Below are positions 1 to 6,306 of a stretch of DNA of 16,969 bases, piece by piece. Within the stretch, counting starts at the first letter, position 1, and the number at the start of each line of letters is the position of its first letter. The notes below the pieces were generated by a model. It searched no databases. It was not told where the DNA came from and worked only from the letters and a program-made list of their open reading frames with translations. Source of the stretch: JAZDKP01 sp043802925 (lineage in GTDB: Bacteria; Fibrobacterota; OXYB2-FULL-49-7; JAEUSG01); NCBI GenBank assembly GCA_043802925.1, contig JAZDKP010000160.1, positions 1 through 16,969 on the forward strand, written 5' to 3'. The position numbers and the translations under genes are program-made.

Positions 1-138
1 CAGTCCATCATTGATTCGGTGCGCAAGACCGGGGCCGGGGAGTTCCTCAAGAACATCGAGTTCAATCTCTACAACCCGATTAAGCACCAGCAGCGCTTTG
101 ACGAGGTTTCATACATCACGCCCCTGCATCTTCACTGA
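1..138 (+). CDS. C-terminal end of an unrecognised protein (5' truncated)
   Basis: Frame 1 is open from the first base and ends at TGA 136-138, giving 45 residues that start QSIIDSVRKTGAGEF and end in SYITPLHLH. The fragment is GC-rich and in the same style as the downstream core genes, so it is probably a genuine host gene that begins outside the window. I recognise no domain in this tail. It has no transmembrane stretch and no terminal beta-strand signature. A small palindrome follows the stop at once and the next gene starts 249 bases later, so it is probably not in the same operon as the following genes. Confidence 0.6.
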   Translation, partial: QSIIDSVRKTGAGEFLKNIEFNLYNPIKHQQRFDEVSYITPLHLH

Positions 139-154
139 TTCGGCCAAGGCCGAA
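139..154 (+). terminator. Stem-loop directly after the first stop codon, weak terminator candidate
   Basis: TTCGGCCAAGGCCGAA is a perfect palindrome immediately after the TGA. It can form six GC-rich pairs with a CAAG loop. The following bases are AAAATTAG rather than a T-run, so an intrinsic terminator is doubtful. It could be a 3'-end protecting hairpin or a factor-dependent end. Confidence 0.35.
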
Positions 155-387
155 AATTAGAGTCTTCTCAATTCAGCCGGTCATCGGCATCATGTAGCGC
201 CTTATGTTTCCGGTTGCTTATTTCAAGATTTTTTCGACTATCAGCCCTGTATTTGATATATCACAATGATATTTCTAACCATGTTGCATTTTAACTTATA
301 TTATAAATCAATGACTTATCCTAAGGGTTCCCTCTTTGCATAATCAAGGGTCAGAAGAAAATTCCTACAAACGAAAAGGAGACCCTT
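155..387 (+). promoter_or_regulatory. AT-rich intergenic leader of the exported-protein operon
   Basis: This gene-free stretch is much more AT-rich than its flanks and presumably holds the promoter for the run starting at 388. I see a 10-bp palindrome TGATATATCA (254-263) and -10-like TATATT and TATAAA (297-307), but no well-spaced -35 and no clear sigma54 GG/GC pair. Near the gene, AAGGGTC (346-352) is complementary to GACCCTT (381-387). The 3' arm lies between the Shine-Dalgarno sequence AAGGAG (376-381) and the ATG at 388. The exact promoter is not resolved. Confidence 0.35.
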
Positions 388-1200
388 ATGACAAAATTTT
401 TCCTTTTCCTCTTCATGGCCCTGACGTTCATGGCCGTCACGGTGACGGCGGAAGAGGGGCGCTGCACATCGCTTGACAGTATGGAACGGCCCCATGGCCA
501 TCAGTTCGCCTACATGACGGGAATTTTCAATTGGGACATGGCGCCCATCGAGCGCCTGGCGAAAAGCGATCCCCTGCTCCGGCCCTTTCAGTTCGATTTC
601 AGCGACAATCTGATGATGACGCATACCTTCCAGTTCCTCTGGGGCCGGAAAGATGACGGCCGCGCCGGCTTTGCGTTCAGCGGTGGCTTCAAGCGCTACT
701 CCAGTAATTCCGTGGCGCGCCCCCTGCTTGATTCCCTCGGAAACGTCATTGTTGACAGCAACAGCGTTGCCGTGACCCGTGATTCGCTCGTGGATCTCAT
801 GACGGTTATCGGATACGGCGGTTTTGTCATGGAAAAGGGCCGTTCGTTCGGAGCGCTGAACGTGTACGGCGGCGGGCTCATCGGCGGTGGCGCGTGGGTG
901 GTTGTCCGCGACGAAAAAGCGGGCAGCCAGCCGAGCGCCTTTCATTCGGGCACGGGAAACGGCCTGGGCGATTCCGGCACTGGGATGCACGATGCGGGTA
1001 TGGAGGCGGCCGTGGCGCCCCTCTGGGTTTTGGACCTGCATGCCGGCGTGACTTATACATTTGTCAAACGGCTCCACACGGGTCTCGAAGGTTCCGCGCT
1101 TATGCTCTATGCACCGGATGGGTTCAGTCCGCGCTCGGAAACGTTTAATACGTTCAATCCGGGCCTGCGTCTCAAGCTCGTGTTCGGTTCGCTGGGTTAA
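388..1200 (+). CDS. Exported protein of unknown function, paralogue A
   Basis: A 270-residue protein. The start is supported by AAGGAG six bases before ATG. The N-terminus is a classical signal peptide: K3, then a hydrophobic run FFLFLFMALTFMAVTV, with likely cleavage after TVTA near residue 21. The mature part alternates polar and hydrophobic residues and has glycine-rich turns such as YGGFVMEKGR and GGGLIGGGAW. It ends NPGLRLKLVFGSLG. The next gene encodes a divergent paralogue sharing GGF-EK, the GGG turn, the (G/V)TYT block and the terminal NPG-R-FG-LG signature. The strand-like pattern suggests a secreted or outer-membrane beta-barrel-like protein, but the terminal residue is Gly rather than the aromatic typical of BAM substrates. 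I cannot assign a family. It is first of a co-directional run leading to a two-component system. Confidence 0.8.
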   Translation: MTKFFLFLFMALTFMAVTVTAEEGRCTSLDSMERPHGHQFAYMTGIFNWDMAPIERLAKSDPLLRPFQFDFSDNLMMTHTFQFLWGRKDDGRAGFAFSGGFKRYSSNSVARPLLDSLGNVIVDSNSVAVTRDSLVDLMTVIGYGGFVMEKGRSFGALNVYGGGLIGGGAWVVVRDEKAGSQPSAFHSGTGNGLGDSGTGMHDAGMEAAVAPLWVLDLHAGVTYTFVKRLHTGLEGSALMLYAPDGFSPRSETFNTFNPGLRLKLVFGSLG

Positions 1201-1226
1201 GACGGAAATAAAAAGGAGAAGACATT

Positions 1227-2099
1227 ATGGAAAATATCAAACACATGGCCCTCCTCCTGGCGGCAGGAATGCTTTTTGCCCAAGCGCCGGATAATCCGAA
1301 AATGAAAGAGACGGCCGTTGATTCGACCGCCGCAACCGTCGTGAACAGTGACAATGAAGAGCTCATCATCATCCGCAAGGGGAAAAACGACACCGTCCTC
1401 CACATCAGCCACGCCAATATCTTAAAGTGGATGGACAAAATGTCCGAGAGGGTTGACAAGTCCCGCAAGCAGGGCTATGGCGGCGCGGGCGGGTGGACGC
1501 CCATGGCCATGGGCATTGACCTTGCGCCGGTCCGGGAGCTCCTGAACCGGGAACCGGACCTCCGGGGCAAGGATTTCGGCATCGACCACGATTACGCGCT
1601 CTTCTTCGGCTCGGGCGGCATGGGGTACGGCGGCATCGGGAACGGCGTGCGCATCGGCGGCCTGGGTTGGGGCGGCAGCCGGCAGTACGTGAGCCTTCCC
1701 TTTGGCGCGGCCGGGGACTCTCTGGCGCAAATCAGCGTGAGCGCGGGATTCGGCGGCTTTCTTGTGGAAAAGGCGTTTGTCCGCGACCGGATGAACTACA
1801 TGGCCGGCGCGATCTTTGGCGGTGGGTCCATCGATGTCCAGAAGAACTTTTATAAGGAGAGCGAGCCCACGGCCTTTACAGGAAATATGGGGACGGACAA
1901 CGAAACCGCATCCGCGACCTTCGCTTTTATCGAAGTGCACGGCGGTTTCACCTATACCATGACGCGCTGGTTCCACGCGGGCGCGGACTTGAATATGGCC
2001 GGCTTCATCTCTTCGGACGGTTTCGGGGGCCTCACCAGCGGCTTCATGTCGCTCAATCCGGGCGCGCGGATCCGGATCATCTTCGGCAACCTCGGATAA
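1227..2099 (+). CDS. Exported protein of unknown function, paralogue B
   Basis: A 290-residue protein starting 26 bases after paralogue A, with AAAAGGAG eight bases before its ATG, so probably co-transcribed. Residues 1-20 form a signal peptide ending FAQA. A short N-terminal segment absent from paralogue A follows (about 40-80, containing EELIIIRKGKNDTVLHIS and a charged helix-like part). Next is a very glycine-rich region with repeated GG and GYGG (about 85-155). The C-terminal half matches paralogue A: SAGFGGFLVEKAF, IFGGGSIDV, GGFTYTMTRWFHAG and the closing NPGARIRIIFGNLG. This points to tandem duplication followed by divergence, with B gaining an N-terminal extension. Function unknown; the exported location is inferred from the signal peptide. 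Confidence 0.8.
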   Translation: MENIKHMALLLAAGMLFAQAPDNPKMKETAVDSTAATVVNSDNEELIIIRKGKNDTVLHISHANILKWMDKMSERVDKSRKQGYGGAGGWTPMAMGIDLAPVRELLNREPDLRGKDFGIDHDYALFFGSGGMGYGGIGNGVRIGGLGWGGSRQYVSLPFGAAGDSLAQISVSAGFGGFLVEKAFVRDRMNYMAGAIFGGGSIDVQKNFYKESEPTAFTGNMGTDNETASATFAFIEVHGGFTYTMTRWFHAGADLNMAGFISSDGFGGLTSGFMSLNPGARIRIIFGNLG

Positions 2100-2119
2100 A
2101 GGCGCGGGCGGATAGCGGT

Positions 2120-2632
2120 ATGTTCGAAGCGGTCAAACAGGGCTTTGTCGGGCTGACCCTCTTCATCATGAATTGGGCCGGCCCGTCCGCGTCCTGGGCG
2201 GAGATAGAGCCGCCCTCGGTCCGCGCCACGGATTCCATTACCGTGGTCACATGCCGCATGAAGTCGCCCTGGGACCCCAAAATCATCGACCTCGTTGACG
2301 CGGGCGTGCCGCTGCGTTTCCGTTTCAGCGCACGGCCCGAGAACGGCGCAGCCGTTACGTTCACGCGGACCCTGCTCTTCAACGTGGGCGATTACAGCTA
2401 CATGTTCCGCGACTCCCTGCCGGACTACGTCACGCGGTCAAAAAAGTACCCGCTCGTTGACCTTGCGCTCAAGGACTTTTGCGAGTGGGAGGCGCGGCTG
2501 CCCCGCGTCCGTGGCCGCTGCACCGTGACGGCTGAAATCCTTCCGGCCTACGTTTCCCGGCTCCGCCGCTCCGTGGACATGAGCGGCCTTTGGGGACAGG
2601 AGAAAATATCGCGGGATGTGGAACTGAAATAA
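2120..2632 (+). CDS. DUF4390-like exported protein
   Basis: A 170-residue protein 20 bases after paralogue B and 7 bases before the sensor kinase. Residues 1-27 look like a signal peptide (FVGLTLFIMNWAGPSASWA, cleavage near ASWA). The mature part has a pattern I associate with DUF4390: an early strand ITVVTCRMK, a segment IIDLVDAGVPLRFRF, a central aromatic strand GDYSYMFRDSL and a distal KKYPLVDLALKDFCEW. DUF4390 genes are known next to NtrY/NtrX-type two-component genes in several Gram-negative groups, which fits the neighbours here. The molecular role of the family is not established. The ribosome site before ATG 2120 is weak (AAAGG about 18 bases upstream), so translation may be coupled. 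An internal ATG at 2168 would remove most of the signal peptide and is less likely. Confidence 0.6.
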   Translation: MFEAVKQGFVGLTLFIMNWAGPSASWAEIEPPSVRATDSITVVTCRMKSPWDPKIIDLVDAGVPLRFRFSARPENGAAVTFTRTLLFNVGDYSYMFRDSLPDYVTRSKKYPLVDLALKDFCEWEARLPRVRGRCTVTAEILPAYVSRLRRSVDMSGLWGQEKISRDVELK

Positions 2633-2639
2633 AACGGAC

Positions 2640-3815
2640 ATGAAACGAAGCCCCATAAAATTCCTGCGTAATCTTGAGCTCGAATGGAAAATTCTGCTCG
2701 GAGCCGCGGTCCTCTTCCTTTTGTTGGGCGTGCCCATCCAGCGCTTGATGGCCGGCCACATGGAGGCCGCGCTCCGGCAGGGACTGGACCCGGGGCTTGA
2801 GGCGCTGCTCCGCGAAGGGTATGTGGCCGCGGACAGCGCGGGCCGCGAGGCCTGGCTTGCGGGGCTCGAGCGCAACCGGCAGTGGCAGGCCATGATTCCC
2901 ATCATCGCGCAGGAACAGCGACGGACCATCCTCCTGCTGTCGGCCGCCGCCTTTCTCGCGGTCTTTGCCTTTGCCCTCTGGATTTTGAAACGGCTCACCC
3001 GTCCGCTCAAGAACCTCGCAGCGGCCGCGGAATCCATCGGCCGCGGCGAACGCGCGGCCATTGCGCAGGATTCGGGCGGTGCGCTGGGCCGGCTCGAGAG
3101 CACCATGGACACCATGCAGACGGAGCTGCTGGCCCTGCGTGAAAGGCTGCTGTCGCAGGGCATGGAACAGGCCTGGCGCGACATCGCGCGGGTCATGGCG
3201 CATGAGATCAAGAACCCGCTCACCCCCATCCGGCTTACGCTGGACCGCATGGAGGAAAACATCACGCTCGGGAAAGCGATTGGCGCCGAAGAGCTGAAGA
3301 AGTTCGAAACGCGCATTGCCTCGCAGGTGGAGCAGCTCGAACGGCTGGTGGGCGCGTTCAGCAGCTTTGCAAAGGAACCCGAGGTCCGCCTCAAGCCCCT
3401 CGGCCTCTGCGAGGCCGTGGCCACGGCTTCGGAGCCCCTGCGCGATAAAATTGAAGTTACGGTCACGGGGAACGCGCTCATTCAGGCGGACCCCTACCTC
3501 CTCGGCCAGGCCGTGCTCAACATCGTCAAAAATGCCATGGAGGCCGGCGCCACCGCGCTTTCCGCGGCCATTATCGAACAGAACGGCGCGGTCTCTTTAC
3601 GGATGACGGACAACGGCCCGGGCGTGGACAGGGAACGGCTCGAAAGGCTCTTTATCCCTTATGTCACCTACACGCCCGGGGGCACGGGACTGGGGCTCCC
3701 CATTGTCAAACGTCTCATCACGGCCATGGGCGGCAGCGTGGAACTCGAAAACCGGCCGGGCGAGGGGCTGACCGTGGAAATGCGGTTCACAACGGACGAT
3801 GGAGAAAAGGCATGA
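2640..3815 (+). CDS. NtrY-like membrane sensor histidine kinase
   Basis: A 391-residue inner-membrane kinase. Transmembrane segment 1 spans about 17-33 and segment 2 about 96-116, leaving a small periplasmic loop of roughly 60 residues. A HAMP-like linker follows (about 117-170). The H-box is MAHEIKNPLTPIRLT with phospho-acceptor His188. The ATP-binding domain has the N-box LNIVKNAMEAG (Asn294, Asn298), the G1 box DNGPG (324-328) and the G2 box GGTGLGLP (347-354). The HEIKNPLTPI form is typical of NtrY-type kinases. It is shorter than canonical NtrY because no PAS domain is visible between HAMP and the H-box. It overlaps the response-regulator gene by ATGA (3812-3815), so the two are co-translated partners. 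The input signal is unknown; the adjacent DUF4390-like protein could take part in sensing. Confidence 0.93.
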   Translation: MKRSPIKFLRNLELEWKILLGAAVLFLLLGVPIQRLMAGHMEAALRQGLDPGLEALLREGYVAADSAGREAWLAGLERNRQWQAMIPIIAQEQRRTILLLSAAAFLAVFAFALWILKRLTRPLKNLAAAAESIGRGERAAIAQDSGGALGRLESTMDTMQTELLALRERLLSQGMEQAWRDIARVMAHEIKNPLTPIRLTLDRMEENITLGKAIGAEELKKFETRIASQVEQLERLVGAFSSFAKEPEVRLKPLGLCEAVATASEPLRDKIEVTVTGNALIQADPYLLGQAVLNIVKNAMEAGATALSAAIIEQNGAVSLRMTDNGPGVDRERLERLFIPYVTYTPGGTGLGLPIVKRLITAMGGSVELENRPGEGLTVEMRFTTDDGEKA

Positions 3816-5176
3816 AAAAGAACATCACCGTGCTGGTGGTCGACGACGAGACGGAGATTCGCACGTCGCTCGAAGAAATACTGACAGAGGAGGGCTATGG
3901 TACGCGGAGCGCCTCCACGGCACACGAGGCGCTTGAGAAGTTGGAGCGCGGGGCGCAGCTGGTCATGCTCGATATCCGGCTCGGCAGCGAGAACGGCATG
4001 GATCTCCTCCAGAAGATACGCGAGAAACGGCCCGAGGTCCCGGTCATCATGATCACGGGCCACGGGAGTGTGGCGCTTGCGGCCGAGGCCTTTCGTCTGG
4101 GCGCGTCCGACTTTCTTGAAAAACCGCTCCGGCTCGTGCAGGTGCGCGCGGCCGTGCGCAATGCCGTGGAGAAAATCAACCTGCGTAAAAATCTTGCGGC
4201 CGAGGCCGCTGGCGGAAAACAGTCCGTGGTGCTTTGGTCTCCGGCGATGAAGGAACTGTACGGCAAGGCGGAGCGGCTCGCTTCCCTTCGTGCGCCCGTG
4301 ATGGTGCTGGGGCCGTCGGGCTCGGGTAAGGAGCTATTGGCGCGCGCGCTGCACTTTGGCGGCAGCCGGGCGCAGGGGCCTTTTATTGCCACCAACGCGG
4401 CTTCCATGCCGGTCACGCTTGCGGAAGACGAGCTCTTTGGCCATGAAAAAGGGGCCTTTACAGGCGCGGAATCACCACGCGCCGGCAAATTTGAGGACGC
4501 GGATGGGGGTACGCTTTTCCTCGATGAAGTTGCGGACATGGACCCGGCGGTGCAGGCCAAGCTGCTGCGTGTCATCGAGAACGGACAGGTCCAGCGGCTG
4601 GGCTCCAACCGGCCCCTCTCCGTGGATGTGCGCGTGCTCTGCGCCACACACAAGGATCTCCCCGCGCTCGTGAAGCAGGGCCGCTTCCGTGAAGATCTCT
4701 ATTTCCGCTTAAGCGGTTTTGTGCTTGCGGTTCCGCCGCTTTGCTCGCGCAAGGAGGACATCCCGGAACTGGCCCGTCTTTTTCTGAATCAAATTTGCGA
4801 GGAACTCGGCAGCCACCGCGAATTCGGCGAAGACGCCATGGCCTTTCTGCTCGCGCAGCCTTTTCCCGGCAACGTGCGCGAGCTGCGCCATCTGGTTTCG
4901 CGTGCCGCGGTGTATGCGTCGGGCGAGGTGCTGTCGGCCGCGGACCTGCGGGGAGTGGCGGATACGTCCCGTCCCACGGGGAACCATCCGGCTGTTGCGC
5001 CCGAGCCCGGGAGCCCCGAGGAATGGGAGTTCAGGAACGCGAGAATTAATTTTGAAAAATCGTTTTTAGTCCGTGCGCTTGAGAAGTTCGGCGGGAACAT
5101 CACGCTCACGGCCCAGAAGCTGGGTATGGCGCAATCCAACCTGTCGCGGAAACTCAAGGATTTGGGGCTGCGGTAG
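3812..5176 (+). CDS. NtrX/AtoC-type sigma54-dependent response regulator
   Basis: A 454-residue cytoplasmic transcription activator. The receiver domain (about 1-120) has the acidic pair Asp11-Asp12, phospho-acceptor Asp54 in VMLDIR and the conserved Lys in FLEKPLR. The AAA+ domain has Walker A GPSGSGKE (167-174), the sigma54-contact loop GAFTGA (214-219), Walker B TLFLDE (234-239) and an arginine-rich sensor region FREDLYFRLSGF. The C-terminus is a Fis-type helix-turn-helix, NITLTAQKLGMAQSNLSRKL. These parts define activators that remodel RNA polymerase-sigma54. GGAGAAAAGG immediately precedes the ATG inside the kinase gene. All key residues look intact. I see no strong sigma54 promoter within the window, so its targets are probably elsewhere. 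Confidence 0.95.
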   Translation: MKKNITVLVVDDETEIRTSLEEILTEEGYGTRSASTAHEALEKLERGAQLVMLDIRLGSENGMDLLQKIREKRPEVPVIMITGHGSVALAAEAFRLGASDFLEKPLRLVQVRAAVRNAVEKINLRKNLAAEAAGGKQSVVLWSPAMKELYGKAERLASLRAPVMVLGPSGSGKELLARALHFGGSRAQGPFIATNAASMPVTLAEDELFGHEKGAFTGAESPRAGKFEDADGGTLFLDEVADMDPAVQAKLLRVIENGQVQRLGSNRPLSVDVRVLCATHKDLPALVKQGRFREDLYFRLSGFVLAVPPLCSRKEDIPELARLFLNQICEELGSHREFGEDAMAFLLAQPFPGNVRELRHLVSRAAVYASGEVLSAADLRGVADTSRPTGNHPAVAPEPGSPEEWEFRNARINFEKSFLVRALEKFGGNITLTAQKLGMAQSNLSRKLKDLGLR

Positions 5177-5257
5177 GGTGGTTATCCTACTGAATTTGTA
5201 TTCTAAAGTTTTTTCTACCCAATATACGGTACGAGTCAAGGCGGATAACGGTTTGTC

Positions 5258-5287
5258 ATGTCAAATGATTTAGATAATATTTGACAT
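5258..5287 (+). promoter_or_regulatory. 9-bp inverted repeat over the DUF3800 promoter -35 box (candidate operator)
   Basis: ATGTCAAAT (5258-5266) and ATTTGACAT (5279-5287) are perfect inverted copies separated by 12 bases. Their centres are 21 bp apart, about two helical turns. The right arm contains the -35 hexamer TTGACA. This geometry suits a dimeric repressor; which protein binds is unknown. Confidence 0.5.
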
Positions 5288-5309
5288 TCAAGACGTTTTA
5301 TGGTATTAT
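5281..5309 (+). promoter_or_regulatory. Near-consensus sigma70 promoter for the structured RNA and DUF3800 gene
   Basis: TTGACA (5281-5286), a 17-base spacer, then TATTAT (5304-5309). Eleven of twelve hexamer bases match consensus and the spacing is optimal. Transcription should begin near 5316, which is also the first base of the paired stem of the leader RNA. Confidence 0.75.
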
Positions 5310-5315
5310 TTACAT

Positions 5316-5390
5316 AAGAAATGCGTCTGGGATGAGTCGCTAAGCGTCTCATAGAAGGGCCATCGGCCCAACACCCAGTCGCGTTTTTTA
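5316..5390 (+). ncRNA. Three-way-junction leader RNA upstream of DUF3800, ending in a U-run
   Basis: The predicted transcript folds into three helices. P1 pairs GCGTCTGGG (5323-5331) with CCCAGTCGC (5374-5382), one U-U mismatch, and can extend outward through 5316-5322 with 5383-5389. P2 is 5332-5340 with 5344-5352, also with one U-U mismatch, closed by a UAA loop. P3 pairs GGGCC (5357-5361) with GGCCC (5365-5369) around AUC. Junction strands are AGAA (5353-5356) and AACA (5370-5373). The P1 3' strand runs into six T's, so the element also looks like an intrinsic terminator that could end a small RNA of about 75 nt or attenuate the gene. Comparative studies have predicted several conserved RNA motifs upstream of DUF3800 genes (the DUF3800 RNA motifs). 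I cannot say whether this belongs to one of them. Confidence 0.7.
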
Positions 5391-5407
5391 TTTAACCAGA
5401 GTTGATT

Positions 5408-6304
5408 ATGTATCTTTGCTATGTCGATGAATCAGGCGTACCGCAAATTCCAGGAAATACATCCCACTATGTGCTTTGCGGAATCTCGATTCCGGCTTTT
5501 CAATGGCGTAAGTGCGACAACGATGTGAGTGCCATAAAAGCCAAATGGAATCTTGAGAATACCGAGATTCATACGGCATGGATGCTTCGGCCGTATCTTG
5601 AGCAGAAACGGATATCCGGTTTTGAGGGCATGACGTTGATCGAAAGACGTGTTGCAGTCAATAAATTTCGTAAAGCGGATTTGTTGCGCTTGCAGGCCCA
5701 TGACCCAAAGCGCTACCATCAACAAAAGAAAAACTATTCAAAGACCGATCCCTATATACATTTGGCCCATAGCGAACGTGTTGCCGTTGTCAAAGAACTT
5801 GCCGGGACAATCGGAAAGTGGGAGTTTGCCCGTATTTTTGCCGAATGCGTTGACAAGGTGCACTTCGATCCGCTTTTATCGGCGCATCTTGTTGACGAGC
5901 AAGCCTTTGAGCAGGTTGTTTCACGATTTGAACATTACCTACAGATTATGGCGGCGGCGCGTACGGAGAATAATCTGGGTTTGATTATTCACGACAACAA
6001 CCAGACATCAAGCAAGCGCATGACGGAGCTTATGGTGCGTTTCCATCGCAAAGGCACCTTCTGGACGGAAGTCAAACATATTATCGAAACGCCATTGTTT
6101 GTGGATAGCAGTTTAACGTCAATGGTTCAGGTCGCGGACGTCTGCAGTTATGCTTTACGGCGGTATTTTGAGAATGACGAGTCGATGCTGTTCGATCCCA
6201 TCTATAAACGCGCTGACAGGAAAGATGGCCGTATTGTGGGCATCCGCCATTTTACGTCAAAGGGTTGTACTTGCCAGATATGTACAACCCGGACTTGTCA
6301 ATAA
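5408..6304 (+). CDS. DUF3800 family protein, possible RNase H-like nuclease
   Basis: A 298-residue protein. I choose ATG 5408, with CAGAG six bases upstream, rather than TTG 5402, because the family typically begins with a short strand and YVDESG, here residues 5-10 of MYLCYVDESG. Other family-like features are the acidic residue in EIHTAW (Glu53), a strand GLIIHDNN (Asp196) and the late VQVADVCSYALRRYFE (Asp244), equivalent to the LQLAD...Y motif. The spaced acidic residues suggest an RNase H-like active site; this is inferred, as the family's biochemistry is not settled to my knowledge. The tail is unusual, with four cysteines in CTCQICTTRTC. The gene is less GC-rich than the neighbouring core genes and lies directly behind its own promoter and structured leader. 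It ends 2 bases from the convergent restriction-modification gene. DUF3800 genes often occur near defence and mobile genes. Confidence 0.88.
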   Translation: MYLCYVDESGVPQIPGNTSHYVLCGISIPAFQWRKCDNDVSAIKAKWNLENTEIHTAWMLRPYLEQKRISGFEGMTLIERRVAVNKFRKADLLRLQAHDPKRYHQQKKNYSKTDPYIHLAHSERVAVVKELAGTIGKWEFARIFAECVDKVHFDPLLSAHLVDEQAFEQVVSRFEHYLQIMAAARTENNLGLIIHDNNQTSSKRMTELMVRFHRKGTFWTEVKHIIETPLFVDSSLTSMVQVADVCSYALRRYFENDESMLFDPIYKRADRKDGRIVGIRHFTSKGCTCQICTTRTCQ

Positions 6305-6306
6305 AT

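Noticed and set aside
316..1077. A 253-codon minus-strand frame across the first exported-protein gene
   Set aside because: No ribosome site and no recognisable motif; the plus-strand gene has a signal peptide, a ribosome site and a paralogue next door.
5173..5215. Terminator after the response regulator (GTAGG/CCTAC stem, then a T-run at 5209-5214)
   Set aside because: The stem is only five or six pairs and about 18 bases separate it from the T-run, so it does not fit an intrinsic terminator.
5073..5273. A small plus-strand frame running from the end of the response regulator into the intergenic region
   Set aside because: Its first half overlaps the helix-turn-helix coding region in another frame, and it has no ribosome site or conserved pattern.
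5327..5357. Hammerhead-like wording CTGGGATGAG ... AGAAG in the DUF3800 leader
   Set aside because: The catalytic core would need an unpaired CUGAUGA and GAAA. Here GATGAG is paired within helices P1 and P2 and the core spacing is wrong, so self-cleavage is not supported.
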